Positions 29,964 to 39,409 of a stretch of DNA of 64,000 nt are shown here, one piece after another (position 1 is the first letter of the stretch; every line of letters begins with the position of its first letter). The position numbers were made by a program, and so were the translations under genes. The notes under the pieces were generated by a model. It ran no database searches, was not told where the DNA came from, and saw only the letters and a list, made by a program, of their open reading frames with translations. This DNA comes from Roseovarius pacificus. GTDB taxonomy: Bacteria > Pseudomonadota > Alphaproteobacteria > Rhodobacterales > Rhodobacteraceae. The stretch covers positions 930,001 to 994,000 of the forward strand of contig NZ_FRBR01000001.1 in NCBI RefSeq assembly GCF_900142665.1, written 5' to 3'.

Positions 29964-30032
29964 ATTCCAACCGACAGGCATCGCGCAAGCCAAAGATATC
30001 TGCGCGAGGTCAAGGCGAAAGAAAGTAGCGTA

Positions 30033-30182
30033 TCAGTTCGAATTTTTCTGCTGCCGCTTTTTATACGGGCCACGTTTCTTTGGGGCCGGCGCACGCGCCT
30101 CAATCAGAGAAACGAGCCACTCCATATCGTGCAACGAATCATCCGCGCCAGCAGCCGTCGCGGTTTGCGGCGCAATCCACGG
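30033..30182 (-). pseudogene. possible insertion-sequence transposase C-terminal scrap
   Basis: A 49-residue open frame follows an in-frame TAG and ends with MEWLVSLIEARAPAPKKRGP and a Lys/Arg-rich tail. This kind of ending occurs in several bacterial IS transposases. No other part of a transposase is visible. I cannot assign a family. Confidence 0.3.
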
Positions 30183-30454
30183 CTATCGCATTTGCCGTAA
30201 GGATATGCGGACATGTCGCGATGACTTTAGCGTACAGTGCAGTATGCTGAAGATCTCTTTGAGCTGATACCGACATCATCCTCGGGCTGTTTCAGCATGC
30301 CGCGGGCCGCAGCTATTGCTCCTTCGGGCGGGGCCGGGCAAAAGACTCGTGCGACTTCATTGGGAGCACTGCCGAAGGTCGACAACGAATGTGGTCCTCG
30401 GACAGGAACGGATGAACGGAAGGCAGTACAACCTCACCTCAGCAAGGAAGACCG

Positions 30455-33172
30455 ATGACGCAGCTCACCACGCCCCATGCCCGAAGCCCTGAAGAGTGCC
30501 TTGAGGCGCTTGGCGTCTCTCCTGTGGGTTTGAGCGAGGCAGAAGTTGCGCGACGCCGGGCCGAAACCGGACCGAACCAGTTGCCGGCGGCAAAGAAACA
30601 CGGGCCGATTCTGCGCTTTCTGCTGCAATTTCACAACGTTCTGATCTATGTCCTGCTCGGCGCCGCGCTGGTGACGGCAACATTGCAGCATTGGGTCGAT
30701 ACCGGCGTGATCCTTGCAGTGGTGCTCGTGAATGCGGTGATCGGCTTTATTCAGGAAGGTCGCGCCGAACAGGCGATGGACGCGATACGCGGCATGCTCG
30801 CCCCGCGGAGCACGGTGTTGCGCGATGGCCAGCGCCAAAGCTGCGACGCCACCGAGCTGGTGGAGGGCGATATCGTTCTGCTGGAGGCAGGCGACCGGGT
30901 TCCTGCGGATCTGCGTCTGCTCGAAGCCCGCGGGCTGAAGGCAGAGGAGGCGGTGCTGACCGGGGAATCGGTGCCTGTCGACAAAAGCGTCACCGCCGTG
31001 CCTGCCGACGCGGCACTTGGGGATCGCCATTCCATGCTGTTCAGCGGCACGCTGATCGCTACAGGGACGACACGCGGCGTCGTCACGGCCACGGGTGTGC
31101 GCACCGAAATCGGCCGGATCAGCGGATTGTTGTCCGAGGTCGAGGTACTGACCACACCGCTCGTGTATCAGATGGATGTGTTTGCGCGCTGGCTCTCGGT
31201 GTTCATCCTGCTTCTTGCGGGCACCCTTCTGGCATATGGGTATTTCGTCGGGCATCTGGAATTCTCCGGCCTCTTCATGGCGGTGGTCGGTCTATCCGTG
31301 GCGGCCATCCCCGAGGGACTCCCGGCGGTGCTGACGATCACCCTCGCCGTCGGGGTACGCGCGATGGCGAGCCGCAACGCCATCGTTCGCCGCCTGCCCG
31401 CAATCGAGACGCTGGGTTCGGTCTCGGTGATCTGCTCAGACAAGACCGGGACGCTGACCCGCAACGAGATGACGGTGAGTTCGCTCGTGGCGGCCGACGG
31501 GCATGTCTACTCGGTCGATGGCAACGGCTATGCCCCGGCCGGCGCCGTGCGCTGGCGCGAAGCGGATGCCGATCCGGCCGAGCATGCCGTGCTCGGGGAA
31601 TTCGCCGGGGCAGCGGGGCTGTGCAATGATGCGGTACTGCGCAATACGGACCCTGGCTGGACCGTCGAGGGCGACCCGATGGAAGGAGCGTTGGTCGCGC
31701 TCGCGGGCAAGATCACGGGGGACGGCGCCGAGCCTTTCGCGGACTGGACCAGACTCGACGCGATCCCCTTCGATGCCGCGCATCGTTACATGGCCGTGCT
31801 GCACCGGGCGCCCGACGGGCGGCGGCAACTGCATGTCAAAGGCGCGCCCGAGGCCGTTCTAGCGCTTTGCGTTGCGCAGCGTGTCCCCGGCGGGGGCAGA
31901 ACTGCACTCGATCCGAACTACTGGACCAACATGATCGAGGCCCTCGCAGGCGAGGGACAGCGGGTACTCGCGGTGGCGGTCGGCGAAGCGCCGGACGAGA
32001 TTGTGACAGAAGGAACGGAGCTGCGGATGCAGGACCTGCCCGGTCAACTCACATTGATCGGGTTGATCGGGTTGATCGACCCGCCGCGCCCCGAGGCGAT
32101 TGCCGCGGTGGCCGAATGCCATGCGGCCGGGATCGACGTGAAGATGATCACCGGGGATCATGCCGCAACCGCCCGGGCGATCGGCGAGATGATCGGACTC
32201 GACAATCATTCCCGTGTTCTGACCGGCGCCGATATCGAGACGATGAGCGATGCTGAGCTCGCTGAGGCCGCAGTCTCGACCGACATCTTCGCGCGCACGT
32301 CGCCGGAGCACAAGCTGCGCCTCGTGACGGCGCTGCAATCGCGGGGCCTTACCGTGGCGATGACCGGCGATGGTGTGAACGACGCCCCTGCCCTCAAGCG
32401 CGCCGATGCCGGGATCGCGATGGGCCGCAAGGGGAGTGAAGCGGCGAAGGAGGCCGCCGAGCTGGTGCTCGCAGATGACAATTTCGCGTCGATCGCCGCC
32501 GCTGTGCGCGAGGGGCGCACTGTCTACGACAACATCAAGAAAGTAGTGAGCTGGACCCTGCCGACGAATGCCGGTGAGGCGATGACCATCATTCTGGCGC
32601 TTTTTACCGGGATGGCCCTGCCGATCACGGCGGTGCAAATTCTCTGGATCAATCTGATCACCGCGGTGACTCTCGGCATTGCGCTTGCCTTCGAACCCTC
32701 GGAACAGGGCACGATGCGCCGCCCGCCGCGGCCACGGGGTGAGGCGCTGCTTACGCCCGGACTGATCTGGCATATCGTGCTGGTCTCGACACTGATCCTC
32801 ATCGCGGTGTTCGGGGTTTATGCCTACGCCGTCGATCAAGGCCATTCGCAGATGCTGGCGCAGACCATGGCGATGAACACGCTGGTCGTGCTCGAGATTT
32901 TCCACCTCTTCTTCATCCGCAACATCTATAGCACCTCCCTGACCTGGACAGCGGTACGTGGAACGCCGGTGGTATGGGCATGCGTTCTGGGCGTGACGGG
33001 GGCTCAACTTGGGATCACCTATATCCCGCTCCTGCAAACGATCTTCGGGACGGTGGCGGTTCCTTTGTTCGACGGAGCGCTGATTATCGGGATCGGAGCC
33101 GTATTCTTTGCCCTGATCGAGGCCGAAAAGCAGATGCGGCTTGCGTTTCGGGCCCGGGCATCGACGGACTGA
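30455..33172 (+). CDS. cation-transporting P-type ATPase (P2-like, CtpF-type)
   Basis: The 905-residue pump has the cation-ATPase N-domain, the actuator motif LTGES (168-172), PEGLPA in M4, the phosphorylation site DKTGT (Asp329), and the hinge MTGDGVNDAP. Six C-terminal helices complete the P2 fold. M6 reads WINLITAVTLGIALAFEP, which lacks the Asp that binds Ca2+ in SERCA (NLVTD there), so calcium is not assured. Mycobacterial CtpF-like pumps share this feature. The ion is therefore unresolved. Confidence 0.9.
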   Translation: MTQLTTPHARSPEECLEALGVSPVGLSEAEVARRRAETGPNQLPAAKKHGPILRFLLQFHNVLIYVLLGAALVTATLQHWVDTGVILAVVLVNAVIGFIQEGRAEQAMDAIRGMLAPRSTVLRDGQRQSCDATELVEGDIVLLEAGDRVPADLRLLEARGLKAEEAVLTGESVPVDKSVTAVPADAALGDRHSMLFSGTLIATGTTRGVVTATGVRTEIGRISGLLSEVEVLTTPLVYQMDVFARWLSVFILLLAGTLLAYGYFVGHLEFSGLFMAVVGLSVAAIPEGLPAVLTITLAVGVRAMASRNAIVRRLPAIETLGSVSVICSDKTGTLTRNEMTVSSLVAADGHVYSVDGNGYAPAGAVRWREADADPAEHAVLGEFAGAAGLCNDAVLRNTDPGWTVEGDPMEGALVALAGKITGDGAEPFADWTRLDAIPFDAAHRYMAVLHRAPDGRRQLHVKGAPEAVLALCVAQRVPGGGRTALDPNYWTNMIEALAGEGQRVLAVAVGEAPDEIVTEGTELRMQDLPGQLTLIGLIGLIDPPRPEAIAAVAECHAAGIDVKMITGDHAATARAIGEMIGLDNHSRVLTGADIETMSDAELAEAAVSTDIFARTSPEHKLRLVTALQSRGLTVAMTGDGVNDAPALKRADAGIAMGRKGSEAAKEAAELVLADDNFASIAAAVREGRTVYDNIKKVVSWTLPTNAGEAMTIILALFTGMALPITAVQILWINLITAVTLGIALAFEPSEQGTMRRPPRPRGEALLTPGLIWHIVLVSTLILIAVFGVYAYAVDQGHSQMLAQTMAMNTLVVLEIFHLFFIRNIYSTSLTWTAVRGTPVVWACVLGVTGAQLGITYIPLLQTIFGTVAVPLFDGALIIGIGAVFFALIEAEKQMRLAFRARASTD

Positions 33173-33376
33173 GCCCCTCCCGCCGTCAGGATTTCGGCAT
33201 CCTGCAAAGCTGCTGCGCGGTGCTTTGTCTTCGCCGTCCTCTGCTTGTGCCGCGGGCTCCACGGACTGCGCCGGCGGTCGTCCCGGCCGGGCCGGTCGTC
33301 ATCGTGGCCGCGACAGCCAAAAGGAGAACCGGCATGGTCACCGTCGGAATCTTCAGGTGTCTGACGACGGATGACT

Positions 33377-33690
33377 TGGTGCGGACGGCGGGACTCGAAC
33401 CCGCACGATCATACGATCGAGAGATTTTCTTACCGGCTACGGCTTTCGCCGCCGACGCAACCGCGCCGTTTGTGGTCTGGACTATCCCTTCACCATAACC
33501 AGAAACCTGGCGTTAGGTGCTGCCCGTCTAGTCTCTACACCTTCCCCGGCCGGGGCTTGGCTCGGGATTGGCATGGGTCAAATTTGACCTTTAGCTTTCC
33601 CCGAATTTGAGCAGTTCTACTCCCGGCGTTTCCGCAGGGGCACTCAACATGGCTTAAGTCTCTTGTGTCTACCGATTCCACCACGTCCGC
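33377..33690 (-). tRNA. tRNA-Leu(UAA) interrupted by a group I intron
   Basis: The 5' exon is 33690 down to 33656 and the 3' exon 33428 down to 33377, including an encoded CCA. The acceptor stem GCGGACG pairs perfectly with CGTCCGC (33381-33387). The anticodon stem AGAGA/TCTCT closes a CTTAAAA loop, giving anticodon UAA. The T arm is GCGGG-TTCGAGT-CCCGC and the variable arm is long, as in leucine tRNAs. Removing 33429-33655 restores a complete tRNA. Confidence 0.95.
33429..33655 (-). ncRNA. group I intron in the anticodon loop of tRNA-Leu(UAA)
   Basis: The 227-nt intron follows U34 (exon ends CTT) and ends in G, both obligatory features. Core elements can be read on the minus strand. The P segment is AATTCGGGGAAAGCTA, Q is CAATCCCGAGCCAAGCC, R is AGAGACTAGACGGGCAGC, and S is AAGGGATAGTCC. 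Q and R closely resemble those of cyanobacterial tRNA-Leu introns (subgroup IC3, from memory), which use the same insertion site. There is no open reading frame for a homing endonuclease. Confidence 0.93.
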
Positions 33691-33843
33691 ATTCTTGTAT
33701 CTATGTCCCACAGCAGGTGACCGATGGCCAGCACCTACTGATACATCCGTCGTTCAGAAATCCTGTGTGGCCCTCAGACTTCTACTTTAAAATCGCTCCT
33801 CCGGCCTTTCCCCGTGATCCCCTTGAAACTGCACCGCATGTTT

Positions 33844-33915
33844 CCCGCTCAGAATGCCAATTCTCCAAACACAGGGGTTTCGTGTCTCCTGTGTCTGCCA
33901 TTCCACCACGCGGGC
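33844..33915 (-). ncRNA. tRNA-Leu-like cloverleaf or pseudo-tRNA
   Basis: On the minus strand a D-arm-like segment GTGGTGGAATGGCAGACAC nearly matches that of the tRNA-Leu gene 150 nt downstream. It is framed by CCCGC (33914-33910) and GCGGG (33848-33844), which can pair as an acceptor. A CACAGG/CCTGTG stem sits in the anticodon position and AGAAT/ATTCT in the T-arm position. There is no TTCRA loop and no normal anticodon loop, so it cannot be an ordinary tRNA. Confidence 0.45.
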
Positions 33916-33961
33916 CAGTGAGGCGGCACAATATCGGCTTCGCGCGGGGTGTAAAGGCGGC

Positions 33962-34507
33962 TTACAAGTCTTTTTCCGCGGCTTCCAGCGCGGGAAGGAG
34001 GTGGCGTTCCTGCAACCACGGGTTCAGCATCAGCGCCCGGCGCAATTCCAATGCGGCCTCGGGTTTGCGATCCAGCGCCATCAGCGTCAGCGCCCGGCCC
34101 GTCATCGCCGCGACATGGCGCGGCTGGCGGGCCAGCGCATGGTCGAGATCGGGCAGCGCGGCCTCGTAATCCTGTCGGATGAAGTTGACGAAAGCACGCT
34201 GGTTGTAGCCTTCGGCGTAGTCCGGGCAATAGGCGATCAGGGCATCGAAGGCCTTGAGCGCGCCGGTGAAATCATGGGCTTCGCGCCGGGTCATGCCTTC
34301 GTCCAGCCAGTCCTGCGCCTGGGAGTCGGGCGCGTCGGCCCACAGCGCCCACATCCGGTTGGCGACCTGTTGCGCCTGACGTTCGGTTTCGGCGGCCTGC
34401 ACCTCGGCGAACAGATCGGACAGGGCCGCGCCGTGATCGGGCGGATCGGGGCATTCCCCCGCAAGGGCGGGTGAGGCCAGCATCAGTGCAAGAAGCGCGT
34501 GTCGCAT
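33962..34507 (-). CDS. exported TPR-repeat protein
   Basis: The 181-residue protein has a signal peptide (MRHALLALMLASPALAG, cleavage near 17). Two to three tetratricopeptide repeats follow from about residue 68, with the pattern A-x-x-x-F-x-x-A-L-x-A-F and later YNQRAF and YEAALPDLDHAL. It probably works as a periplasmic scaffold. Its partner is unknown. It is upstream of the tRNA-like sequence on the same strand. Confidence 0.8.
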   Translation of the reverse strand: MRHALLALMLASPALAGECPDPPDHGAALSDLFAEVQAAETERQAQQVANRMWALWADAPDSQAQDWLDEGMTRREAHDFTGALKAFDALIAYCPDYAEGYNQRAFVNFIRQDYEAALPDLDHALARQPRHVAAMTGRALTLMALDRKPEAALELRRALMLNPWLQERHLLPALEAAEKDL

Positions 34508-34539
34508 GGCCCCACAGGATGGGGCATTTCACTCAGCGG

Positions 34540-35016
34540 TCAAATAACATCCGAGAGAGCGTTTTCCTTGACCGCCTGCATCGCCACATAGGTCGAGGTG
34601 TTGGCCACATGCGGCAGGGTCGAGATTTTCTCGGCCAGAACAAGGCGATAGTCGGTCATGTCCTGGGTGCGCACCTTCATCAGGTAGTCGAAATTCCCGG
34701 CGATCAGGTGGACCTGTTCGATCTCGGGGATCTTGCGCACGGCGGCGTTGAATTCGGCCAGCGCGGCTTCGCGGGTGTCGTGCAGGCGCACCTCGACGAA
34801 GCTGACGTGATCCATGCCGAGGCGGATTGGATCGAACAGCGCGCGATAGCCGGTGATCACCCCGTCCTTTTCCAGCCGCCGCAGGCGGGCCTGCGTGGGC
34901 GATTTGGACAATCCGATCTCACGCGCAAGGTCGGTGATGCTGATACGCCCGTCCGCCGCCAGAACCCGCAGAATCGCCCGGTCGAAGCGGTCAAGCCCGG
35001 AGTGATCGTTTGTCAT
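34540..35016 (-). CDS. putR: Lrp/AsnC-family regulator, probable activator of putA
   Basis: The 158-residue protein has an AsnC helix-turn-helix (ISITDLAREIGLSKSPTQAR) followed by a RAM ligand-binding domain. ATG 35016 gives the family N-terminus; the frame continues upstream antisense to putA but has no homology there. The divergent putA, 108 bases away, makes it the likely proline-responsive regulator, matching the PutR arrangement known in Agrobacterium and Rhodobacter. The symbol is assigned by context. Confidence 0.87.
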   Translation of the reverse strand: MTNDHSGLDRFDRAILRVLAADGRISITDLAREIGLSKSPTQARLRRLEKDGVITGYRALFDPIRLGMDHVSFVEVRLHDTREAALAEFNAAVRKIPEIEQVHLIAGNFDYLMKVRTQDMTDYRLVLAEKISTLPHVANTSTYVAMQAVKENALSDVI

Positions 35017-35124
35017 TTCAAACCCTCGAATTTCTTTTCGGTTTGGCCTGTCGTGGGGCATCATTCGGGAAAACCGACTTATCACCCGATGATATGATAG
35101 GTCAATCACCTTGGGGAAATTGCC

Positions 35125-38100
35125 ATGCCTTACGACACCGATATCCGGCGCATCATCGATGCGGCCACCTATGCCGACGAGGCCGAAACCATCGACCGGC
35201 TGACAGGGGTCGCCGATCTGAGCGACAGCGACCGCGCCCGCATCGTCGCGCGTGGCGCGCAACTGGTGCGGGATATCCGCGGCCAGTCCAGCCCCGGCCT
35301 GATGGAGGTGTTCCTGGCCGAATACGGGTTGTCCACCGAGGAGGGCATCGCCCTGATGTGCCTGGCCGAGGCGCTGTTGCGGGTGCCGGACGCCGAAACC
35401 ATCGACGCGCTGATCGAGGACAAGATCGCCCCTTCGGACTGGGGCAAGCATATGGGGCATTCGACCTCGCCGCTGGTCAATGCCTCGACCTGGGCGCTGA
35501 TGCTGACGGGCAAGGTTCTCAAGGACGAAGAGCCCGGCGTGGTGGGTCATCTGCGCGGCGCGATCCGCCGCTTGGGCGAGCCGGTCATCCGCACCGCCAC
35601 GGGCCGCGCGATGAAGGAAATGGGCCGTCAGTTCGTTCTGGGCGAAACCATCCAGTCGGCGATGAAGCGCGCCTCGGACATGGAAAAGAAGGGGTATTCC
35701 TATTCCTACGACATGCTGGGCGAGGCCGCGCGCACCGATGGCGACGCGACGCGCTATCACCTGGCCTATTCCCGTGCGATCACCGCCATTGCCGATGCCT
35801 GCACCAATGCCGATATCCGCGACAATCCGGGCATTTCGGTCAAGCTGTCGGCGCTGCATCCGCGCTATGAGGTGGCCCAGCGCGAACAGGTGATGGATGT
35901 TCTGGTGCCGCGGCTGCGTTCGCTGGCGCTGCTGGCAAAATCGGCCCGGATGGGGCTCAATATCGACGCCGAGGAGGCCGACCGCCTGTCGCTGTCGCTC
36001 GACGTGATCGAAACCGTGCTGAGCGAGCCCGCGCTGGCGGGCTGGGACGGGTTCGGGGTGGTGGTGCAGGCCTATGGCCAGCGCGCCAGCCATGTGCTGG
36101 ATTACCTGCACGATCTGGCCACCCGACTGGACCGCAGGATCATGGTGCGGCTGGTCAAGGGCGCCTATTGGGATACCGAGATCAAGCTGGCGCAGGTCGA
36201 GGGAATCGACGGCTTCCCGGTGTTCACGTCAAAGGCGGCGACCGACATTTCCTACATCGCCAATGCGCGCAAGCTGCTGAACATGACGGACCGGATCTAT
36301 CCGCAATTCGCCACGCATAACGCCCATACGGCGGCGGCGATTCTGGACATGGCAACGGACAAATCCACCTTCGAGTTCCAGCGCCTGCACGGCATGGGCG
36401 AGGCGCTGCATGACATCATCCTCAAATCCGAGGGCACGCGTTGCCGCATCTATGCCCCGGTGGGCGCGCATCGTGACCTGCTGGCCTATCTGGTGCGCCG
36501 CCTGCTGGAGAACGGGGCGAATTCCAGCTTCGTCAACCAGATCGTCGATGAGGACGTGCCCCCCGAGGTGGTGGCCAGCGATCCGTTCGAGACGATCCGC
36601 GACAGCGCCCCGACGCTGACCACCGGGCCGGACCTGTTCCAGCCCGAGCGCAAGAACTCGAAAGGGTTCGATCTGGCGCATCAGCCGACGCTGGACGCCA
36701 TCGACGCGGCGCGCACCCCCTATGCCACGCACCAATGGCAGGTCGCGCCCATTCTGGCGGGCACATCCGCGCCGAAAGACCCCGAGCCGGTCACCAACCC
36801 CGCCGACCCCGCCGACAGCCCCGGCACCGTCGCCTGGGCCAGCGCGGCGGATGTGGACACCGCACTGGAAGCCGCAAAACCGTGGGGCGTACCTGCCTCC
36901 GAGCGGGCGGCGGTGCTGAACAAGGTGGCCGATCTTTACGAGGAGAACTTTGGCGAGCTGTTCGCGATCATCCATCGCGAGGCGGGCAAGATGGTGTTCG
37001 ACGCCGTGGCCGAGCTGCGCGAGGCGGTGGATTTCCTGCGCTATTACGCCGCCAACGCCCCCGAGGCCACGCCGGTAGGCACCTTCACCTGCATCAGCCC
37101 GTGGAACTTTCCGCTGGCGATTTTCACCGGCCAGATCAGCGCGGCGCTGGCGGCGGGCAATGCGGTGATCTCGAAACCCGCGGAACAGACGCCGCTGATT
37201 TCGCATCTGGCGGTGCAACTGATGCACAGGGCGGGCGTGCCGAAAGAGGCGCTGCAACTGCTGCCCGGCGCGGGGGATGTGGGGGCGGCGCTGACCTCGG
37301 ACTCGCGGGTGGACGGCGTGGCCTTTACCGGCTCGACCGACACGGCGCTGAAAATCCGCGCCGCGATGGCCGCGAACATGGCCCCCGGTGCACCGCTCAT
37401 TGCCGAAACCGGCGGGCTGAACGCGATGATCGTCGATTCCACCGCCCTGCCCGAGCAGGCCGTGCAGGCGATCATCGAATCCGCCTTCCAGTCGGCCGGT
37501 CAGCGGTGTTCGGCGCTGCGCTGTCTTTACGTACAGGAGGATATCGCCGGGCCGTTCATCGAAATGCTGACCGGCGCGATGGACGCACTGAGCATCGGCA
37601 CGCCCTGGTCCCTGTCCACCGATGTCGGCCCGGTGATCGACGAAGAGGCCCGTCAGGGCATCGCCGATCACATCCAGACCGCGCGCGCCGAAGGCCGCCT
37701 GATGCACGAGTTGAAAACCCCCAATGCGGGCACCTTCATCGCCCCGAGCCTGATCCGGGTGAACGGGATCGGCGATATGGAGCGTGAAATCTTCGGGCCG
37801 GTCCTGCATCTGGCCACCTTCAGATCGGAGAACCTGGACGATGTGATCGACGCGATCAACGCCACCGGCTATGGGCTGACCTTCGGGCTGCAAACCCGGA
37901 TCGACGACCGTGTGCAGCACGTGACCGACCGTATCCATGCGGGCAACATGTATGTGAACCGCAACCAGATCGGCGCGATCGTCGGCAGCCAGCCCTTTGG
38001 CGGCGAGGGTCTGTCGGGCACCGGGCCCAAGGCGGGCGGGCCGCATTACCTGGCGCGGTTCTGCCGCCATGACGCGCCCCGGCAGGGCGAAGACTGGCCG

Positions 38101-38556
38101 CGCGACATGCCCAAGGACGACCTGCAAGGCGCGCTGGACCGGGCCAACGCCCATATGGCGGAACGGCGTCAGGACATCGTCCTGCCCGGACCGACAGGGG
38201 AATCCAACCGCCTGACCACCCACACGCGCGAGGCGCTCCTGTGCCTCGGGCCGGGGGCGCAAACCGCCGCCGCGCAGGCCCGTGCGGTGGAGGATCTGGG
38301 CGGGATCGCGGTGCAGGCCACCGGCCATGTGGCGCCCGAGATGCTGAAAACCATGGGCGGGCTGTCGGGCGCCTTGTGGTGGGGCGACGAAAGCACCGCG
38401 CGCGCCTATGGCCAGGCCCTGAGCGAGCGCGCCGGGCCGATCATCCCGCTGATCACCGGCCTGCCCGATACCGGCCACGCGCTGCATGAACGACATGTCT
38501 GCGTCGATACCACCGCCGCGGGCGGCAATGCGGCGCTTCTGGGCGGCATGGCCTGA
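35125..38556 (+). CDS. putA: bifunctional proline dehydrogenase/L-glutamate gamma-semialdehyde dehydrogenase
   Basis: The 1143-residue enzyme oxidises proline to glutamate. The FAD-dependent proline dehydrogenase barrel occupies about 60-470 (for example MGLNIDAEEADRL and VRLVKGAYWDTEIK). The aldehyde dehydrogenase half spans about 530-1000 with the base region AETGG and the nucleophile in GQRCSALR. A C-terminal domain follows. The N-terminal ribbon-helix-helix repressor of E. coli PutA is absent, consistent with control by the divergent Lrp-type regulator. A strong terminator follows the stop codon. Confidence 0.96.
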   Translation: MPYDTDIRRIIDAATYADEAETIDRLTGVADLSDSDRARIVARGAQLVRDIRGQSSPGLMEVFLAEYGLSTEEGIALMCLAEALLRVPDAETIDALIEDKIAPSDWGKHMGHSTSPLVNASTWALMLTGKVLKDEEPGVVGHLRGAIRRLGEPVIRTATGRAMKEMGRQFVLGETIQSAMKRASDMEKKGYSYSYDMLGEAARTDGDATRYHLAYSRAITAIADACTNADIRDNPGISVKLSALHPRYEVAQREQVMDVLVPRLRSLALLAKSARMGLNIDAEEADRLSLSLDVIETVLSEPALAGWDGFGVVVQAYGQRASHVLDYLHDLATRLDRRIMVRLVKGAYWDTEIKLAQVEGIDGFPVFTSKAATDISYIANARKLLNMTDRIYPQFATHNAHTAAAILDMATDKSTFEFQRLHGMGEALHDIILKSEGTRCRIYAPVGAHRDLLAYLVRRLLENGANSSFVNQIVDEDVPPEVVASDPFETIRDSAPTLTTGPDLFQPERKNSKGFDLAHQPTLDAIDAARTPYATHQWQVAPILAGTSAPKDPEPVTNPADPADSPGTVAWASAADVDTALEAAKPWGVPASERAAVLNKVADLYEENFGELFAIIHREAGKMVFDAVAELREAVDFLRYYAANAPEATPVGTFTCISPWNFPLAIFTGQISAALAAGNAVISKPAEQTPLISHLAVQLMHRAGVPKEALQLLPGAGDVGAALTSDSRVDGVAFTGSTDTALKIRAAMAANMAPGAPLIAETGGLNAMIVDSTALPEQAVQAIIESAFQSAGQRCSALRCLYVQEDIAGPFIEMLTGAMDALSIGTPWSLSTDVGPVIDEEARQGIADHIQTARAEGRLMHELKTPNAGTFIAPSLIRVNGIGDMEREIFGPVLHLATFRSENLDDVIDAINATGYGLTFGLQTRIDDRVQHVTDRIHAGNMYVNRNQIGAIVGSQPFGGEGLSGTGPKAGGPHYLARFCRHDAPRQGEDWPRDMPKDDLQGALDRANAHMAERRQDIVLPGPTGESNRLTTHTREALLCLGPGAQTAAAQARAVEDLGGIAVQATGHVAPEMLKTMGGLSGALWWGDESTARAYGQALSERAGPIIPLITGLPDTGHALHERHVCVDTTAAGGNAALLGGMA

Positions 38557-38578
38557 GCCGCCCGCCCATATCCACGGC

Positions 38579-38608
38579 AAAACGCCCGCCCGATCCGGCG
38601 GGCGTTTT
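38579..38608 (+). terminator. intrinsic terminator of putA
   Basis: A perfect 12-bp stem (AAAACGCCCGCC / GGCGGGCGTTTT) with a 6-base loop begins 22 bases after the putA stop and ends in a T run. Confidence 0.9.
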
Positions 38609-38662
38609 CGTATCCGTGCGGTTGCGCTTGACCTCTCTCACCGGCCACGCCACTTTCGGCGC

Positions 38663-39409
38663 ATGTTCCCGATCCGCGATCACAACCCCTCGACCCGGAC
38701 GCCCTATGTCACCTATGCGCTGATCGCGATCAACGTGGCGGTGTTCCTCAGCTACTGGCCGTTCATCGCCGACCCGAGGCAATTGCAGATCTTCTTCTAC
38801 GACTGGGCCATGACGCCCGCACTGGTCAGCGAACACGGCGCATGGAGCACGCTGTTCACCTCGATGTTCCTGCATGGCGGATGGATGCATCTGGCGGGCA
38901 ACATGCTGTTCCTGTGGATCTTCGGCGACAACCTGGAAGAGGAGATGGGCCATGTCGGCTATCTGCTGTTCTATATCGCCTCGGGCGTGGGGGCGGCGGC
39001 GGCGCATCTGATCTCGGCCCCCTACAGCCAGGTGCCCACGGTGGGGGCCTCGGGGGCGATTGCCGGGGTGATGGGCGGCTATCTGCTGCTATACCCCAAG
39101 GCGCGGGTGGACGTGCTTCTGATCTTCGTCTTCTTCGTCCAGATCGTCCCGGTTCCGGCCTGGCTGATGCTGGGCATCTGGTTCGGCCTGCAATTGTTCA
39201 GCGGCATCGGCGCCGATCCGATGGGCGGCGGGGTGGCCTATTGGGCGCATGCCGGGGGCTTCGTGATCGGCCTGATCCTGACCCTGCCCCTGTTCCTCAA
39301 ACACGGCGGCCCGGCCTACTGGAACCGCACCCATGGCCACCCGCCACATCCCGAAGCCCGCTATACCTACCGGCGCAGCGACATCCCCCGCGTAAGGAAA
39401 AAGAAATGA
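38663..39409 (+). CDS. rhomboid-family intramembrane serine protease
   Basis: The 248-residue protein has six to seven membrane helices with the catalytic dyad Ser130 in VGASGAIAGVMGGY and His196 in YWAHAGGF, plus HGGWMHLAGN. It would cleave transmembrane substrates. Start ATG 38663 gives the usual short cytosolic N-terminus; the longer frame upstream runs through the putA stop and terminator. It overlaps the GFA-family gene by 4 bases. Confidence 0.9.
   Translation: MFPIRDHNPSTRTPYVTYALIAINVAVFLSYWPFIADPRQLQIFFYDWAMTPALVSEHGAWSTLFTSMFLHGGWMHLAGNMLFLWIFGDNLEEEMGHVGYLLFYIASGVGAAAAHLISAPYSQVPTVGASGAIAGVMGGYLLLYPKARVDVLLIFVFFVQIVPVPAWLMLGIWFGLQLFSGIGADPMGGGVAYWAHAGGFVIGLILTLPLFLKHGGPAYWNRTHGHPPHPEARYTYRRSDIPRVRKKK

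Larger units (their letters stand above)
29853..30454. other. intergenic region between metG and the P-type ATPase gene
   Basis: About 600 bases hold the second copy of a dispersed repeat (29918-29963), a possible transposase tail on the minus strand (30033-30182) and otherwise no supported gene. The promoter of the ATPase gene must lie in the right third. Confidence 0.5.

Noticed and set aside
28080..29993. 637-residue frame antisense to metG
   Set aside because: It mirrors metG and has no motif; metG has its synthetase motifs.
29807..30103. 98-residue ORF after metG on the minus strand
   Set aside because: It reads through the dispersed repeat and the metG 3' end and has no motif.
36229..38580. 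783-residue open frame antisense to putA
   Set aside because: Long antisense frames are expected in GC-rich genes; composition is His/Arg/Gln-rich with no motif, and putA is secure.
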